A stretch of 64,000 nucleotides of DNA from Sphagnum magellanicum (GCA_021904315.1 CM038913.1:6075958-6139957); one strand, 5' to 3'; shown: positions 10,191 to 24,414, counted from the stretch's first letter. Numbers and translations: made by a program. The notes: a model not told the origin generated them from the letters alone.

Positions 10191-13100
10191 GAGTTTGCAT
10201 TTCCCATTCAATTGCAAAGGGGATTCCTTGAGATTCTCAGATTTTCAAACAGAGGATCCCCCACAAGTTTCTTGTGTTGGGTGACCCAGCACCCACACTG
10301 GTAGCATGGTAAGAACCCAAATTTTCATTTAAATTGCTTCCGAATATTACAAATACCATGCTTAGGTTAAAATAGGGTCTGTGAGATCAAATCTAAGATT
10401 TTTTGGGCTTAATACGGTCACTGCGTGGCCTCGCTAAAAAGGGTGAAAGTATTAGTGCCAGGAGCTGGTTCACCCTGGCCGTGAGGTGTGTAAGATGAGG
10501 GCAGAGCCTGAGTCGCACTCACTGACCCTGACTTGACCCGCCCAAGAAAATGCCCTCCCCTTGTGAAAATATTTTTAAACATTTAAAATAACTTTTTATC
10601 TTTTGCTTATATTTTCGTACCACCTTACAAGGGTCTGCTGTCCTGAGATCTTATAGGGTTCTTATGGGAACCTTGACATTACGCCATACAATCCAGGCCA
10701 TTGAAAATGATAAATCATTTCAGCTGAAAAATCTTTATGCACCCGAAGTCCTCTTCACAGGACTTCCTGGAGGGAGGTCCTGCCAACAAGGGCGATAAGG
10801 TTCATCAATTCCATTGGGAAGAGGACTCTCCCCAATAGAAGAATATTTTTTAGAGTCATCTATTATGTCTGTTCTCTGTGACATACATCAGCAAGTGTTC
10901 AGTAAGCATCGGGTCATAATACAACAATTTTATGGTTTGGTATGGGTTTGTGCAGTTCTTTTCAAAATAATTTTCATTTGGCAAAGTGGTAAATTTTTGT
11001 TGAAAAACCGCATTTTACACCCTAAAACATGTTCAAATATTTTCCAAGTTTTTCTCAAAGAAATATAGTAAATTTGTTTTTGTTGGAATTGTCAACACAC
11101 ATTTGGATTGTTGATGATAGTTTATTGTTGATTTTGCAACACAAAGGTTTCAGTTTTCTATCAAAGGTTATGAGTATTTCCCTCCAATTATATCAACTGT
11201 GCATTACTCTGTCCTTGGCAACATCTACTATTTATATCTTCACATTCTCCACAAAATATTTGTAGACTTGGTCAGATTTCATATAATGTCAACATTTCTT
11301 GCAGTTTTGTCTTATCAACACATCCATAAATGTAATACATCACATTTTCAACAAACTTCAGTCATGCTTGGGAATGCAAGTAAATCTTTGAGGCAAGTCC
11401 CATAAAATATATGTAGTTGATCAAAATTATGTGATGAACTAGATGTACAAATCAAAATTGAAATTGTGTTGACATTTTAGACTCAAACTAATACGATATT
11501 GCCAATGAACTAGAGAACAAGAATTTCATTGGATCAACAAAGTAGCCTATCTAAATTTTTAAACTTTTTTTTTATAACCTAGGTCGACTGGTAGGTGCCA
11601 TAAAGCAATAATTAGCCAACACTAGTGCAAACCCTAAGCCATGGCCACTCACTTCTATCAATAAGAAAATGATAAAAGAATCTCTTTTATGCTTTCTAAC
11701 TATTGTAGGAACACATTAGGCAAATGTTTTTGGAATCCACTCCTTTTTCCACACGTGGCAAATTTGTACATTTCTAAAACATTCATCCAATAACTCATCA
11801 TAACAATCAATTTGGTATTCTCATTAGTAGATCAAAACTAGATAATTAGCCTTTAGTATTATATGATTACAAGATTGCACAATATTAAAAAAATTCAGTT
11901 ATTAAACCTCTTAGGACCTGTTTAATTGTTAGTGTGAAGCAAACCCAAAGAAACCCAACAAGAATGAACATGGCCATAACCTTTTGATTCAATTGCAACT
12001 TCATTGCAACTATCACCTTTTATATATTAACAACTACTTAGCTAACTACTTACTTTTAATTATTGTCTAATTATCAACTTGACTTAACTTATTAATTAAT
12101 TCATCTTATATGACACCTAAGCTAAACTTTGTTGAGGACTAGGCCTAGGTTGAGTGTTGGTACGATCTCAAGCACAAAATTTTTTTACCAACTAGACAAT
12201 TATTGCAATGTTCGAGTTTTGAGAAATACCATAAATCAATTCAACCTAGGAATGTGGTTAGCCAATGATGTTTAATTGAGTGGTAAATGGTTTCTCGCTA
12301 AGGGTTTGTTTTAAAATGTAACTAATGTTTTTTTAATGTTCTTCACTGTTAATTCACATCATGCAAGGTTGTTTTCCATCATTGATGGCAACACCACAAG
12401 TGGAAGTAGCACCTTGTCCCACCCAAGGAAAAAATCTAAAACTTATATTTATGGGTCCTTTACAAGACACCAAAACAAGTCACCAACTTGGAAGAGCCGA
12501 GGTATATTTATGAATGCACCAAAGCTGGTAAGGTGAACCCAAATCTCATTACATGGTAATGGGCTTTGCTAGGGCATGTTCCAAGGTCTAGAGCAAATCA
12601 ATATCCACCAGCGCACCATCCACTGGATGCCTATTATGGCTAAGTTGTGGGTGGACCTCCAGTAAATTACTATATAGTTTCACCTTGGTAACCCATTTTG
12701 TGAGAAGTAGGTGTTGTCCATATGTTGGTAGATAGGTAACAAGGGGTGTGTCCCCCACTGTGAACTTGCCATTTACATTAAAAAGTATCTTAAGGAAAAA
12801 GAAAATTTATGGAAACTCAAATATTTCACTATGCAAAAATATAGTCTTCAAAAAGTCCTTTAAACAAATTAAAATCCTTCAAGATAATATAAATTTATAA
12901 CTAATCTCAAGTTTGAACACAAGCTAAAACATCATCTATCAAAAATCCTCATATGAAAATAAACCCAATATCTAGGAACCAAAATCCCTTTAAACTACTA
13001 TACTCTATAATGAATTTAAAACACAATATTCTTGCCTTACTAGGCAATGCCAACAATAAAACAAATAATTAGTTTGTAAGTAGATGATTTATACATAGGT

Positions 13101-14430
13101 AAGGGATGTTTTTTTTTTAATTAATTTAATTAACTACCATTGTCAGTAAGGGAACTGGAACCCAACAGAAAATTGTTTCTAGAACATTTACATTCATTTT
13201 GCATGGTGCATTAGTGGGTGCTGGTTCAGTAGGATTCCGAAAAACTTTGATATGGCTACCCAACTGACATAAACCCTAGGTCTATGCCAAGAGCACAAAG
13301 AAAAAGAAGTTTTCCTTTCAATATTCAATTGGTGGCAAATTAGCGAATTTCAACACTTTTGTTTATTGTTGGTGAACATCTGGCCCAACAGATTCAATGT
13401 TTGGCTTTCAAAGCAACTAAGCATTCTAGGAAATTTCCATGTAGAGGAAATTTGAACTAGGTGCTAACAAAATGCCAACACTTCACAATATCTCTCTACT
13501 TTTATTTATGTACCTACTTAAGTTAAATATTGTAATTTATCATAGTTCTTTTGCATTTGGCATATACTAGACTTGGCAAGTTCTGTTGTTTTCAATTGAT
13601 ATTGAAGATACTAAGCCATGCTTGTTTGTGTCTATGCTTGAAGTGGTCAATAGTGGTTAGTCTTTCAAAGTTTTGCTCTTAGTGATGGCTGGCTCCTAGC
13701 TCATAGCGGCAACTCATGTTGGTCATTCTCATTTTATTGTTCTAATGTTTGTTTTGATTATTATAATCCAACTGTTCATGGGTGTTTTTATCTCAAATGG
13801 TAAACTACAAAGGCCGAACTAATCCTGCAGATGGTGTGTTCTATTAATCAAATTCAAAATTCATTTGCAGTTCCAAATAATGAAATGGTCTCTTGGCTTT
13901 GAAATTTTGATTTTTTCATAAAGTTGCCTACTTCATTTGTTTTGGTAATGTTTAGTTAGATTTTCCCCTAAAGGTTGTACTGATCTATATTGCAATTATA
14001 CCTTTGATTTGCATGTATAGTAGTGGCATTAAAACAACTTTATGTTGAGTGGAATGAAACATATGATCTTCAACGCACACTTCATGGTTAGCATGCAATC
14101 ACTATTCAAAATGATGTTGATCCTTTCTACAACGAAACCTAGTTTGGGGTGTTGTGTGAATTTAGCACATGCCCAACGTATAAAGTTATTGGTTTGTGGG
14201 TTTTATATCGCTTACCCTCTTGACAAGCTTTCAAAGCTTTCATAACTTTCTATTATATACACAACTTGAGTTCTCAAGCTACAAATGATGATGTTCCTAC
14301 AAGAAATCTAATGATAATTCCAATGAAAACTATGGTGTGGAATCTATATGTTTAGTGCACTTGCTGTAGAAAATTTGTTTGAAAATAGAATTAACTTTAG
14401 TTTTGAAACACACAAGCCAAGTGGGAAACA
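10191..14430. other. AT-rich intergenic DNA, nothing recognised
   Basis: Only short ORFs without recognisable domains and no paired terminal repeats that I could find. A palindromic segment near 10.27 kb (GGGTGACCCAGCACCC) is the only local structure noted. Confidence 0.4.
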
Positions 14431-16451
14431 TTTGAGTCTTGCAATGAGTTCATAGGATTGGATCTTCAAGGCCAATTGTCTTAGGCTATTGGGAACCTCA
14501 CCAATTTTAAATTCTTGTAAGTAACCTTTGTACATAAGGGTTGAAACATGATTGGAATGCCACATCTGAGTTTTAAGAACTCATTCCAAGGACTCTCAAA
14601 TTCACCTTTTTCTTTTCTTTTTTCATGACATGTCTTACATTTCACCTTTTTTTTCATGTCAAATGAAATAATTTTGCTCCAAATTTTATAGAAGCCTTTA
14701 AAGTTTTTTTTTAAAAAACTTATGAATGTGAAAATAATAAAATTTATCCAATGTGGGCCATGTTCTATCAATGGCCCAAAATTCCCAGAGATTTCACTTA
14801 TTTAAACTTTTTACATTACAATAGGGCATTTGGTTTTTATCACATTCATACATTTTATACACATTAGCACATAAAATGTTTGTGATAAAAATCTTGGGCC
14901 AAAAAAGTTGTTTAGACATTCCTTATGAGTCCTTGAATTTTTTTTCCTCATGAAACAAAGTCTTGGATTTTTTTCAATGATTTGGTAAAAATCTTTAAAC
15001 TTATTTAAATTTGACATTTTATGGATAGAATAATTCTTTTGTAATGTATCTATTGATGAATAAAATCAAACTTTTGATATGAATGTGTTACTAAGTTACA
15101 ACAACATATTTAAGTGAGGGGGTCTAGGGAATATAAAATGAAACAATCCTTTTGTGTACCCCAACCATGCTTTGACCCATAAAACTTATTTTTCACAATG
15201 GTAGGTATAGGAGAAGGGTATAAACTAAAGGTGCTTTCCATAACTTCAAAAGCACTTCTAGTAGGGATCTTTCATGAAGTGGAAAGCCTTGTGCTACATA
15301 AACATCCTAAAAATACTATATATATATATATTACAATTTTTCTATGTTTCTTTAAATGGGCATAACATGGGTACAACATTGATCGTTATGCTTGAATGAT
15401 TCAACATTCTTTTTGGATTGGCCAATCAACAATAGGTACCTTAATGTGAAGATGCACTTGACATGCAAAGCATTAATCTAGTAATATAATTTGCTTCACC
15501 ATATTAAAGCAAAAACCAAATAAAACATGGGATCTTTCCTCTATTAGTTTTAAAGTGTTTATTGTTGGATTTGCAAAACCATAAGTGGCAAACCAAGACT
15601 CTTCGGAAATCTTCCAGATGAAACTTCAAACCTCCATAACTTGTTGAAACTATAAAAATTAAAAGTTTTAGGAAATGTTTTGGTCATTTTCTAGCTAAAA
15701 TAGGTTTTTAACAATTTGCATGTGAATGAGATCCACTATTAAATCAATATATATGCAAGGGAATCAACATTCAAAATCATTTTTGTTGAAATATTGATAT
15801 TTAACATTAAATACATTTAGGAATTTTTTTTGAAAAAATTGAAAGTGCCAAAATTAATGTGTTCAAAGTGTATACTTGTTCAAATTAAAGTGTAAAGATA
15901 AGTTTGGAGTATGAGAAAATAAATTTGTTCACAAAACCATCAATCCATGACAATTTCTGAAAATTTATAAATTATAAATAACATTGCATTGCCACATGAC
16001 TACCATGCAATATTTCCTTGTTATGCATTAGAATTTCATCTATGTTTAAGGTTTATGAATGAAAAAGTGACATGATTTGGGGCATTATAAGATGTAGACA
16101 TCTTGAAAACAAATTGAAAACACATGATGAATGTTTTCCACAACCTCACACTCATGAAAATAATGGGATGAAATTTGGGGTGGTTACTTATGGCATGGAT
16201 TTCCATGGTAGCAATTTTACTAGACGTATACCAAATTTGCAAATGGAGTTTTTACAACATTTGTAAGCTACTAGGCATCCAAACTTTGTCAACTTGCTTT
16301 CAAAAATTTGAAATTTGGACACATGTTATGATTTGTTGATGTCATCCAGATTCCATATCTAAGTTTGAAACGATATTATTATCATATGAATTTTGATGAA
16401 AGTAACTCAATTGGGGGGCATTTGGAATCAATTTATGTTGTGGAATTATAG

Positions 16452-16619
16452 AGATTTGAATGGGAATGCATTAAGTGGGCAAATAGCAAACACTTTCAAT
16501 TCAATCTTTAGAAAACAAAATAAAAAACTCTTGTTGTTGCAAATATTGGACTTGTCTTCAAATCAATTGATTGGCATCATGCTTAAAATGCCACTTGCCA
16601 CTTGCCACTTGACTCAATT
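16452..16619 (+). other. Open LRR exon of the remnant gene
   Basis: The acceptor ATTATAG ends at 16451 and the donor GTAAGT starts at 16620. Phase is 2 on both sides, 168 nt with no stop. It encodes two LRRs. A CCACTTG unit is repeated three times near the 3' end, a slippage-type expansion that keeps the frame. Confidence 0.5.
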
Positions 16620-17185
16620 GTAAGTGATTGAACAAACCTTAGAACTTTATTAGCTAGTTGAAGCTCTTTTTATGTTTATAATAAACTATAGTATCTATAT
16701 GCAAGTCAAGAAAAACACAAAAAAATCTTTGATACTTAAAATCCTTGATGTTTTGTCCATACCCTAAACTTTAAATTCAATTTGTAAATGTTTTTAGGCT
16801 TATTTACACATGAGGAAATTTTGTTTGCCCACTTTAGTTTGGGTGCAATCATATGTACTTAAAATAACAACATTAAAAGGATGTTTGGTCATTTTGCATA
16901 ATGGACATCGAGGTGTTTGTCAACTTGTGCTAGAATTTTGAATATTGTGACGTTTTCATCAATGTTCATGTTGATGTTGTATTTTAGCTAGATTGTATAA
17001 ATGATTAAGTAAGGGTAGACAACTAACGAAGACATGCAAAGAATGTTATTATTGAATATATAAATAAGAAGCTTTAGAAGAGGTGGTTATTTGGAAACAT
17101 AAATGTTTGAATAATTCCTAAACAAGGACTAGGGAAACCTCTATGAAATTCATAAAATAGCCAATCCCACAAATGTTGATTGTAG

Positions 17186-17341
17186 AAACATTAGCCATAA
17201 TCAACTTGATGGAACTCTTGATGCCTTTTTTGGATCATTGATCAACATTTATGGAATCACCAACTTGGACATTTCATACAACAAATTTTCGAGGAATGTT
17301 TCAAGTTCATTCCATAACCTTAATGTTGGTTTGTTAGTGTT
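17186..17341 (+). other. Open LRR exon of the remnant gene
   Basis: The acceptor ATTGTAG ends at 17185 and the donor GTGAGT starts at 17342. Phase is 2 on both sides, 156 nt without a stop. Two LRR units follow the LxxLxLSxNxLxG pattern. Confidence 0.5.
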
Positions 17342-18135
17342 GTGAGTAAACGAAAACCTTCCATTGAAGTGGTTGCATCATGTTTTCTTTTCACCTTTAA
17401 TGTAACATTGGAAATTTGATCGTATTATATATGCAATGATGGGACTCTTAGTAATTGCACTTCTAGTAGTGGTTATTAAATTTTTTTGCTATATTTGATA
17501 TCAATATATTCATTTGGACAAATTATTCCAACTCAGAAAACTAATCTAGGGCATGATTAAAGTTATCATACATTTGAAACAAGTTGAAAATTTCAATCTT
17601 GAACCCCTTTTTTAAAATATGTCAAGTGGGAATATTTAACCTCCTTAAAAACTTATCATAATATATAGTGTATGATGAATAATCTTAATATCATAATGAG
17701 AAATCAAGAATTCATTGGGGGAAATTTCAATTTATTTTCCAAGAAAGGTTATAATAAAATAATTCATTAATAATTACAGATCATGGAAAGTTTTGAAAAT
17801 CTCATTAAAATGGATTGTACAAATTGTCTCGATTGAACTTAAATGTACAATTAATTGGATGGATTAAGCTATAAAAAGATATTGAAACAAATTGTTGGTT
17901 GCATGTTTCTTTTTGGATATTCCTTTGTTTTGTAAGTTGATGAACAATAATAACTTCAATGGTGATTTTCTTAGTGTACCGGCCCATCAACACTTCAAAT
18001 TTTGGACATATCTAAAAATAAATTTGATGGAAGCTTTCCAACATTTAATTCCTCGATTTGTTCATTATCTTTCAAATAGGAATTATTTGTTAACTCCTCC
18101 TTCAACCAAAATTTTGGAAATTAAAGAAATTTAAA

Positions 18136-18682
18136 ATTTTAACACAATATATGCTACACTAATAATCTATTTGTATAGCGTGTCCATCATACCCACCATG
18201 AAATTAAGAGCTATAGGGTTCAAATGCAATTAATTTTAACTAGGATTACACATAGACAAAGTCCAAAACATTACATCAAGCAATTATTATACATTGCAAT
18301 TTGAAAAAAAAATTACATTCTAATTGTCAATCCAAATCCAAGCAAAAACATCTTTTGTCTCCTTTCTAGAGGAAAACTAATGGTCGTTTGAACATTTCCA
18401 ACATCAAAACAATTATATAAACACTTGATTGTCAAATTGGTTGACGAAATCATAATGCATGCATGGCATTCTTTCCATTTGATTTTTTTCTTTCTTTATT
18501 CAAGGTCTTGCAAAATTCACATGTTACACACTTTAACTTGAATATAACCTACTAGGATGGGATATTTGTTATTTCCCACAATAATAAATTTGCAAAAGTG
18601 CATAAAAGTTTATCTTTTTAATATACATAATGTGCTTGCAATCAAACCAGAATCTTGTTATGTCCAAATGTGTATTAAAACC
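18136..18682. other. AT-rich spacer, nothing recognised
   Basis: No ORF, terminal repeat or RNA gene supported here. Confidence 0.4.
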
Positions 18683-19467
18683 TGACGCACTCCCAAGTCC
18701 CAAGTTGAACCCACTTGAGGGTCCAACTATGTTGAGTTGCGGAAAGATGGGACTTGAGGGGCGCTCCCGACTTCTAGCACTAAAGAGGGGTAGAGGGGCA
18801 TGCTAGAAGTCCCGGGATTAGACTAGGGAGATGGACTAGTAGATCAAGCATGAATCTGCATCCAAAACCAACCACAAGAGGGTTAAATCACATTCAGGAA
18901 CACCCTTGGGTGTTGGGACAAGCCACGGGCAACTTGGACTACTTGACTCACCACGGCCCGGACTCGGGGGAAGCCACCACCTTCCCCCATATAGTATTCT
19001 TTGCGTCTCACTATGGAGGCTACATCTGAATGGCTCTTTTTCCTGGGACTCCCAAGTTGGAGTCCCGAAACTGTCTCGGGTTGGAGTCCCGGGACTTTGG
19101 ACGGCCATATCTCTTCGCCCCAAACTCGGATCGGGATGAGTCCTAAATCAAAGTTGTAGCTCTCGTCAAGAGCTTTCCAACGCCATGTTGCACTCTTTCA
19201 GGCGACGTCGGGAAAAGGTCGATTCTTGACTTTTAGTGGTCGGGAGTCAAACTGGCAATTTGACTCCCGACCCTTCTTTTGCCCATAACTTGGGCTGCAA
19301 ATGTCCAAATGGGCAATGCGAGGCCATTTTGGACGTCTACGCTTCAAGAGATTTCCATTGATATAAAGAACGCATCAAGGCGAGGAGATTTGACCCCTCA
19401 AATCGTCTTTTGAGTTTTCGGGAGTCCCGGAGGACTCCAAATCTCCACTTTTGGGAGTGGGAGTTGC
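18683..19467 (+). mobile_element. GC-rich interspersed repeat, copy A
   Basis: It starts TGACGCACTCCCAA and aligns over about 785 bp, in inverted orientation, with 59513-60287. Shared blocks include TAGAGGGGCATG, CACCACGGCCC, GGGGGAAGCCACCACCTTCC, GAGGCTACATC, repeated inverted GGGACTCCC/GGGAGTCCC words, AAAGTTGTAGCTCTCGTC and GACCCTTCTTTTG. GC content is far above the flanks. There is no coding capacity. A 5'-TG start hints at an LTR or LTR-derived element, but no partner LTR or internal region was found, so its class is open. Confidence 0.6.
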
Positions 19468-19810
19468 ATGCTCCCACTTTGCCCAAAATGGGGTTGCGAC
19501 AAAACCACTGGGTTATCGAGGTCATTATAATCCCTTAGGAATCAAAAAGGAATTTAATCATGTTAATTCCAATTTGCACTTCATCAAATTTATTTGAACC
19601 ATTATGTTTTGGTGCAAACACATAAAAATTAATACAAAATACGAATATTATTATTCTTGCTTGAGTACTTATTATTCACAATGAATAATTATTCTAAACA
19701 AAAATATCAACCAGTAGGTTCAAAATAGTTTTGGTGGGATTGGGGGTGTTCAATGTTCAACTATGTTCATAAATAATGTGAAACATCTTTTAGTAATTGG
19801 ATCGGACACA
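19468..19810. other. Spacer between repeat A and gypsy fragment
   Basis: No feature supported. Confidence 0.35.
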
Positions 19811-20799
19811 ACATGTGTGGGGATTACCATCTAGTGAATAAATGGACCCATTTGGACAAATATGCCATGCCCCTACTAGAGGAGATTTTTGATGGCCTTG
19901 GTCAAGCCAAGGTTTTCAATACCTTGGATTGAGGTCTAGCTACCATCAATTGCCATTGAAGGCGGGTGATAAGGTCAAAACAACATTTTGGGGAATCAAT
20001 CATCATAGGAAGGATTATTTGTATAAATGGAATTTTTTGCCATTTTGTTTGAAAAACACCTTTAAAGAGTTTAAAAGGGTTGTGGATCAAAAATGTTAAC
20101 AGGTTTTGGTTTTTCTAAGTCCTACGTTGAGAACATTATTATTTTTAGCCTAACCCTAGGACGTCACATGCATCATTTGTAGGAGGTGTTTGGAAGATTT
20201 AAAGAACATAACCTTAGGCTTCATCTACACAATTGTTGATTCTTTCATACTCAAGTGGAATATATGGGTCATATGATTTATCGAAGTGGACTAAAGGTTC
20301 AAAAGGCCAAGGTTAAGGTTATTTCACAAGTTCCCCAACCTACATATGTGAATTGGTTATGAGTTTTTCTAGGTTTTTGTAACTACTACCGAAAGTTTGT
20401 GAAAGGTTTTAATAGCATTGCCAAACCTATGATGTAATTAACACAAATTGATTAGGAATTCATTTGGGGTGGTGAAGCACAAGAGTAAATTTTTAAAAAT
20501 TGAAAGCCATCCAAGGACGACCATTTCAATTACACATTAATTAAAATAGTTTAAGGTTGGGGGTTATACTTACCCAATTTGATGATGATGGTTGAAATGT
20601 GGTGGCATATGCCAATTGGTTTAATGATAAGACAAAGGCCAAATACAACTCATGTGAAGGGGAGTGCTTTGCAATTGTTTGGGATGTGTGTTCATTTAGA
20701 TGTTATCTTTATGGTAGCCCAATTATTTTGGTTACTAATCACTAGTTATTCAAATTTTTGATGGGGTTAGATCAACTCATAGGAAAGTTAACCAGGTGA
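19811..20799 (+). mobile_element. Ty3/gypsy fragment 1: RT to RNase H, dead
   Basis: Across shifting frames the plus strand reads a gypsy reverse transcriptase: MCGDYHLVNKWTHLDKYAMP, then KVFNTLD, a KTTFWGI block, PFCLKNTFKEF, the SYVENIIIF catalytic box, VEYMGHMIY, and FLGFCNYYRKFVKGF. An RNase H part follows, with AKYNSCEGECFAIVWDV and YLYGSPIILVTNH. The YVDD box is YVEN, and many stops and frameshifts are present, so it is inactive. Homology stops near 20.8 kb at a CACTA-like terminus. Confidence 0.8.
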
Positions 20800-21932
20800 T
20801 ATTAGAAGAAATTTGAAAATCAACGATTGAATTTGTGATTCATTTGTAATCATAATGGATACATGCAACTATAAATAATCTAATTGCTTCATATAAGTGC
20901 CATAAGATAATTAGTCACAAAAGACATGACATGGTCATGAAGTTAAAAGTGTAGTCACAAACCTTATGACTAGGCCATAACTTTTCATCTTTTGTCATGG
21001 ATGATCTTTAATATGACATGAAACCCCATTTTGTAATTGCACTTGTGATTACATTTGGGATAGGCACATGTTACCAAATGTGCCATTGATGGATGGCTTG
21101 GATTTAACCATGTGGTAGTTTAAAGAGCCAATGGCCATAAAACATGTGGCAATTTTCCATTTGTTCAAAAAAGATATAATATAATTATAGTAATTATATA
21201 TTATAAGTATAATAACTAAATATTTTATTTAAATAAATAAAAATGTAATTTTAAAAATGAAATATGTAGTACCTATCCTATTTATTACCTATTACCTAGC
21301 ATAATTAATTAATATAAAAACATGATCACATATCCACACAATAAAATAATTAACTTACCTACTACCTATACTACTTATTACCTTTACCAAATCTACTAAT
21401 TAATTAATGACTTAGTTTACCAACTACCTACCTAGTTTACATAGTCTAACTAGGTTTAACCTTCATAGCCTAACCTACTGGCTATGCCTAGTAAATTAGC
21501 CTATTATTACCTATAGATAATTTAGGCTAATTAATTAAGTATGTAAGCTAGGCTACCAATGTACATAGTCTTACCTAGTTTAATTTAACCTATTAAGCTT
21601 ACCTAACTTAATTTATTTACTAAGTTACAATAACCTTTTTTAGCAACCTATTAGTCAATAAATTAATTTGTACACTTGGAATTGAAATATAAAAAAATCC
21701 ACATGTCACTTAGTCATTTAATTACACAATGTCAAAATGTGGTTTTTATGACTAGGACATCTTGTGACTAATGTTCAAACATAGTCATCTAATTTTAGGT
21801 GGCCTTTAGTCATTATCATCTTAATAACTATGGTCAAAATTATAACTACATCATTATATATATGATGGTAATTGAAATTAAAAGTAATTATGACTAAAAT
21901 ATGACCACACAATTGGCGTATTCATATTGAAA
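20800..21932. mobile_element. CACTA-like non-autonomous element (tentative)
   Basis: The left end TATTAGAAGAAATTTGAAA resembles the left end of the 26111-28906 element. The right end, read in reverse, carries CCAATTGTG, like that element's right end. Multiple TTATGACTA / TAGTCACAA words lie near both ends, as subterminal repeats do. No clean target duplication was found and no transposase is visible. The boundaries are approximate. Confidence 0.35.
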
Positions 21933-21949
21933 CAAGATTTTTGAAATAG

Positions 21950-24330
21950 TATAACCAAATTCACTTTAGTTTGAAATGGACCAACAAATGTTCAAGTAAT
22001 CTAGTTTAATTTACCATTACTCAGATTGACCTACTTTAACACTATTTTACTTATTTTACTTCAATTTAAATTAATTAACATAATTTAATCTAATTTAGCC
22101 TAATGTAGCCTAATGTAACAATTTAATATAATTTATCTTCATTTAATTATCTTCATTTTAACCTAAAAATATATAAATAATTTATTTAACATTAGTTTAG
22201 CCAATTTTAGCTTGTTTAAAAAAACCAAATTAACCAAATTGATTTAAAATAACAAAAAATAACCCAAATTTAACCAAGTTTAGCTTAAGTAGTTTATATA
22301 AATAATATATATAAATAATCTAGTTTACCTTAGTTTAGCTAGTTTTTTAAAAAACCAAATGAACCCAATTGAAGAAAAATAACCAAAAATAATCCAAATT
22401 TAACCATGCTTAATTAAATTTAACCAAGTCTAGCGTCAATACCTTAGTTCAGCTTGACTTATCCAAACTTTTCTAAGTTTAACGAAGTTTAATTTTAAAA
22501 TAATCATGTTTAGCCAAATGTAATTTCAATATTATAATTTAGCCTATTTTTCCAAGTTTTGTCGAATTTAGCCAATTTAAAACTAAAGAACCATGTTTAG
22601 CCAAGTTTAACCAAGTTTTACTTAAGTAACCATGTTTAGCCACAATACCCTAGTTTACCCTAATTTATCCAAGTTTTTCCAAGTTCAATCAAATTTAACT
22701 TAAGTAACCATGTTTAACCAAATTTTGCCTCGATATTGTAATTTTGCCTAATTTATCCAAAATTTTCCAAGTTTAACTTAAATAGCCATGTTTAGCCAAA
22801 ATTTGTTACAATACCTTTGTGTGGTTGAATGTATATAAGTTTTGCCAAATGTAACTAGGTCTAATCTAAGTAACCAAGTTTTGTTAAATTTTGCCAAGTT
22901 TAAGCAAAATGAACCTAAATAGCCATGTTTAGCTAATTTTTGCCAAGTTTTGCCTCTATATCGTAGTTTAACCTAATTTATTTAGGTTTTTCCAAGTTTA
23001 TTTTCAATACATTAATTTAATCAAATTTATTTAAGTTTTGCCAAATGGAACCATGTTTAATTGAAGTAGCCAAATTTTGCCAAGTTTTGTTAAGTTAACC
23101 AAGTTTCATTTAAATAACCATATTTAGCCAATTTTGCTAAGTTTTGCCAAGTTTCACCTAAATAACTATGTTTAACCTTTTTTGTTCAATTTCGCCAAAT
23201 TTAATCTAAATAACCATGTTTAACCAAAATTTTCCAAGTTTAACCAAATTTATCCAAAATAACTATGTTTAACTAAGTTTTGCCAAGTCTAACCAAGTTA
23301 AACTAAAATAACCATGTTTACTCAAATTTTGCTAAGTTTTGTCAAGTCTAACCATGTTCAACTAAAATAACCATGTTTAACCAAATTTTGCTAAATTTTT
23401 CCCAATTTAACCAAGTTTAACCAAAATAGCCATCTTTAGATAAATTTTGTCAATTCTAACCAAGTTTAACCAAAATAGGGCTCCATGTTTAGCCAAGTTT
23501 TGTTAAGGTTTGCCAAGTTTAACCCAGTTTTGTTAAGTTTTACCAAGTTTAACCAATCTTAACCAAAATAGCCATGTTTAACCAAGTTTTGTTAAGTTTT
23601 GCTCAATTTTACCATGTTCAATCTAAATAGGCATGTTTAGCCAAATTTTGTCAAATTTTGCCAAATTTATCTTAAATAACTATGTTTAATAAATTTTTTC
23701 CAAGTTTTGCCTCAATACCTTGGTTTAGTTTAATTTATCTAAGTTTTGCGAAGTTTATCCTTAACACCCTAATTTAGCCAAATTTATCTAAATTTTGCTA
23801 AATATGATTAGGTTTTGCCAATTTTTATTTTAGTGTTATAATTTAATTTAATTTTTCCGAGTCTAATTAAATTTATCGTCTAATTTGATCTAATTAATAC
23901 CTTGGTACCTTGGCTAATTCAACATTAATTATTTTATTTTAAAAATGTTCAAATTTTCAAAAAAATGTCTTTTAAATCAAAAAAATATTGTTAAGGAAAA
24001 TAATGAATATATAAGAATATTTCATTTGTGGAAATGATTTTTTTTAAATAATTAATTATTCGAGGAACATGTGTTGAAATGGCCAAGGTATTATGGTATT
24101 AATTTTGTTAGGTTTTGCCAAATTTGGTTAAGTTTAGCTTAAATAATTGTGTTTAGTTTAATTTATGTTAGTTTAGTCAAAGTTTAATTTACTTTAACCC
24201 TGTCTAAATTTATATTAGTCTATTACTTAGTAGGCTTACATTTAGGTTAGGAATGCCTAAGTTAATTTAAGTTAACTTATGTTAGCCAAGGTTAAGCTAT
24301 TAAATAGACTAAATTAATCTAAATCAAACT
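21950..24330. repeat. Degenerate short-word array (AACCATG / TTTAGCCA / CCAAGTTT)
   Basis: About 2 kb built almost entirely from variants of AACCATGTTTAGCCAAGTTT and AACCAAGTTTTGCC, without a fixed period. It is densest between 22.2 and 23.9 kb. The same words occur in inverted orientation in the array at 33.0-34.3 kb. It has no coding capacity. It is probably internal sequence of a decayed transposon, but I found no termini. Confidence 0.6.
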
Positions 24331-24414
24331 AGGTTAACTTAAGGGGAATTAGGTTAACTTGAGTTTAAAATATTATCATTTATAAATTAATGATAAGTAG
24401 TAGGTATATTTAAT

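Larger units (their letters stand above)
14440..18135 (+). pseudogene. LRR receptor-type gene remnant, multi-exon
   Basis: Plus-strand pieces encode plant extracellular leucine-rich repeats separated by introns. Recognised pieces: about 14440-14516 (LDLQGQLS then IGNLTNF); about 15590-15680 (LFGNLPDETSNLHNL); about 16190-16262 (DFHGSNFTRRIPNL); 16452-16619 (DLNGNALSGQI and ILDLSSNQLIG); 17186-17341 (NISHNQLDGTL and LDISYNKFS); about 17935-18065 (NNNNFNGDF and LDISKNKFDGSFP). Four of them end in phase 2 at GTAAGT, GTAAGC, GTAAGT and GTGAGT donors, as in plant LRR genes where exons follow the repeats. Damage: a TAG inside the first LRR, a TAA in the second piece, and a frameshift in the last. 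The 16452 and 17186 exons (168 and 156 nt) are still open. No kinase or transmembrane exon was seen before 18.2 kb. Confidence 0.55.

Noticed and set aside
18836-19139. Short ORFs in the GC-rich repeat (also at 59835-60065)
   Set aside because: Similar ORFs appear in both copies only because the DNA is homologous; frames are not conserved with intact ends and the element looks non-coding.
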